A stretch of 6,888 nucleotides of DNA from Reyranella sp. (GTDB lineage: Bacteria; Pseudomonadota; Alphaproteobacteria; Reyranellales; Reyranellaceae): positions 1-6,888 of the forward strand of contig JADHLS010000274.1 of NCBI GenBank assembly GCA_016780605.1, written 5' to 3'. This document shows, in pieces, positions 6,246 through 6,888 of the stretch (its first letter is position 1; every line of letters begins with the position of its first letter). The notes below the pieces were generated by a model. The model searched no databases and had not been told where the DNA came from. It saw nothing but the letters and a program-made list of their open reading frames with translations. Both the position numbers and the translations under genes were made by a program.

Positions 6246-6888
6246 ATGAGCGCCCTGCCCGCAACGATGACCTGTGTCGAAATCAGCAAGCCTGGCGGGC
6301 CCGAGGTGCTGGTGCCGGTGACGCGGCCGGTGCCGCAGCCCAAGGACGGAGAGCTGCTGATCAAGGTCGCGGCGATCGGCGTGAACCGGCCCGACATCGC
6401 CCAGCGCGCCGGCGTCTATCCGCCGCCGCCGGGCGCATCGGACCTGCCCGGCCTCGAGGCGGCCGGCACCGTGGCGGCGTTGGGCGCGGGCGTCAGCGGC
6501 TGGCATGTCGGTGACGCAGTCTGCGCGCTGACGCCAGGCGGCTCCTATGCCGAGTACTGCACCGTGCCCGCGCCGCAATGCCTGCCGCTGCCGACGGGCT
6601 TCGACATGCTGCGCGCCGCGGCGCTGCCGGAGAACTACTTCACAGTGTGGCACAACCTCTTCGAGCGCGGGCAACTCAAGGCCGGTGAGACGACGTTGAT
6701 CCATGGCGGCGCGAGCGGCATCGGCACGACGGCGATCCAGCTCGCCAAGGCCTTCGGCGCCACCGTGCTGACGACGGTGCGCAACGCCGACAAGGCCAAA
6801 GCCGTGCGCGCGCTCGGCGCAGACCATGCCATTCTCTACAAGGACAACGATTGGGCCGCCGAAGCGAAGAAACTGTCAGGCGGCATCG
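6246..6888 (+). CDS. NAD(P)H:quinone oxidoreductase, PIG3 type (3' end outside window)
   Basis: Zinc-free medium-chain reductase of the quinone oxidoreductase/PIG3 (TP53I3-like) group, which reduces quinones with NAD(P)H. The first 214 residues of an expected 325-335 are visible, and the frame is open to the right edge. The N-terminal GroES-like domain has VEISKPGGPEVL (11-22), VAAIGVNRPDIAQRAGVYPPPPGAS (41-65), LPGLEAAGTV (67-76) and VGDAVCAL (88-95). The PIG3-like ALPENYFTVWHNLF block is at 126-139, and the nucleotide-binding glycine motif HGGASGIGTTAIQLAKAFGA is at 153-172. The zinc-ligand pattern of alcohol dehydrogenases is absent. The start at 6246 is chosen for its GAAAGG ribosome site; Met8 (6267) is the alternative. 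It is transcribed away from the DUF1192-metY operon. The physiological substrate is not known. Confidence 0.9.
   Translation, partial: MSALPATMTCVEISKPGGPEVLVPVTRPVPQPKDGELLIKVAAIGVNRPDIAQRAGVYPPPPGASDLPGLEAAGTVAALGAGVSGWHVGDAVCALTPGGSYAEYCTVPAPQCLPLPTGFDMLRAAALPENYFTVWHNLFERGQLKAGETTLIHGGASGIGTTAIQLAKAFGATVLTTVRNADKAKAVRALGADHAILYKDNDWAAEAKKLSGGI

Noticed and set aside
5968..6264. An upstream extension of the metY frame adding about 99 residues.
   Set aside because: It overlaps the whole DUF1192 gene and the divergent start region, has no family similarity, and the GTG at 5967 has its own ribosome site.

Overview
The window is GC-rich, gene-dense chromosomal DNA with almost no intergenic space. 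The best lineage clue is a 62-residue DUF1192 protein, a family essentially confined to Alphaproteobacteria. Together with the GC-rich codon use this suggests a high-GC alphaproteobacterium of the Rhizobiales or Rhodospirillales type. That is an inference; no rRNA or tRNA is present to confirm it. I see no mobile element, CRISPR array, phage gene or toxin-antitoxin pair.

Layout. On the + strand, bases 1-971 hold the 3' part of a long-form signal peptide peptidase gene (sppA). Three bases later comes a complete RhtA-like threonine/homoserine exporter (975-1859). Facing these on the - strand is a compact run of six genes, read from 6179 down to 1807: DUF1192 protein, O-acetylhomoserine sulfhydrylase (MetY type), alpha/beta hydrolase, SDR oxidoreductase, DUF169 protein, and 2H phosphoesterase (2'-5' RNA ligase-like). 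Junctions in this run are +23, +3, -8, +15 and -1 bases, so it is probably one operon. Three consecutive genes in it start with GTG. The last gene overlaps the exporter gene tail to tail by 53 bp. At the right edge, divergent from the operon across a 66-bp gap, a PIG3-type NAD(P)H:quinone oxidoreductase begins at 6246 and runs out of the window.

How the genes relate. MetY makes homocysteine from O-acetylhomoserine and sulfide. RhtA exports homoserine and threonine, so two genes touch homoserine metabolism, but they are in convergent units and a functional link is only suggestive. The hydrolase, SDR and DUF169 protein have no assignable substrates. The most unusual points are the uncharacterised cysteine-containing DUF169 protein translationally coupled to a 2H phosphoesterase, the SDR with threonine at the usual catalytic serine position, and the tail-to-tail coding overlap. 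I found no clear evidence of a wholly new system. The window reads as mostly ordinary metabolic and housekeeping genes with one operon of unknown purpose.
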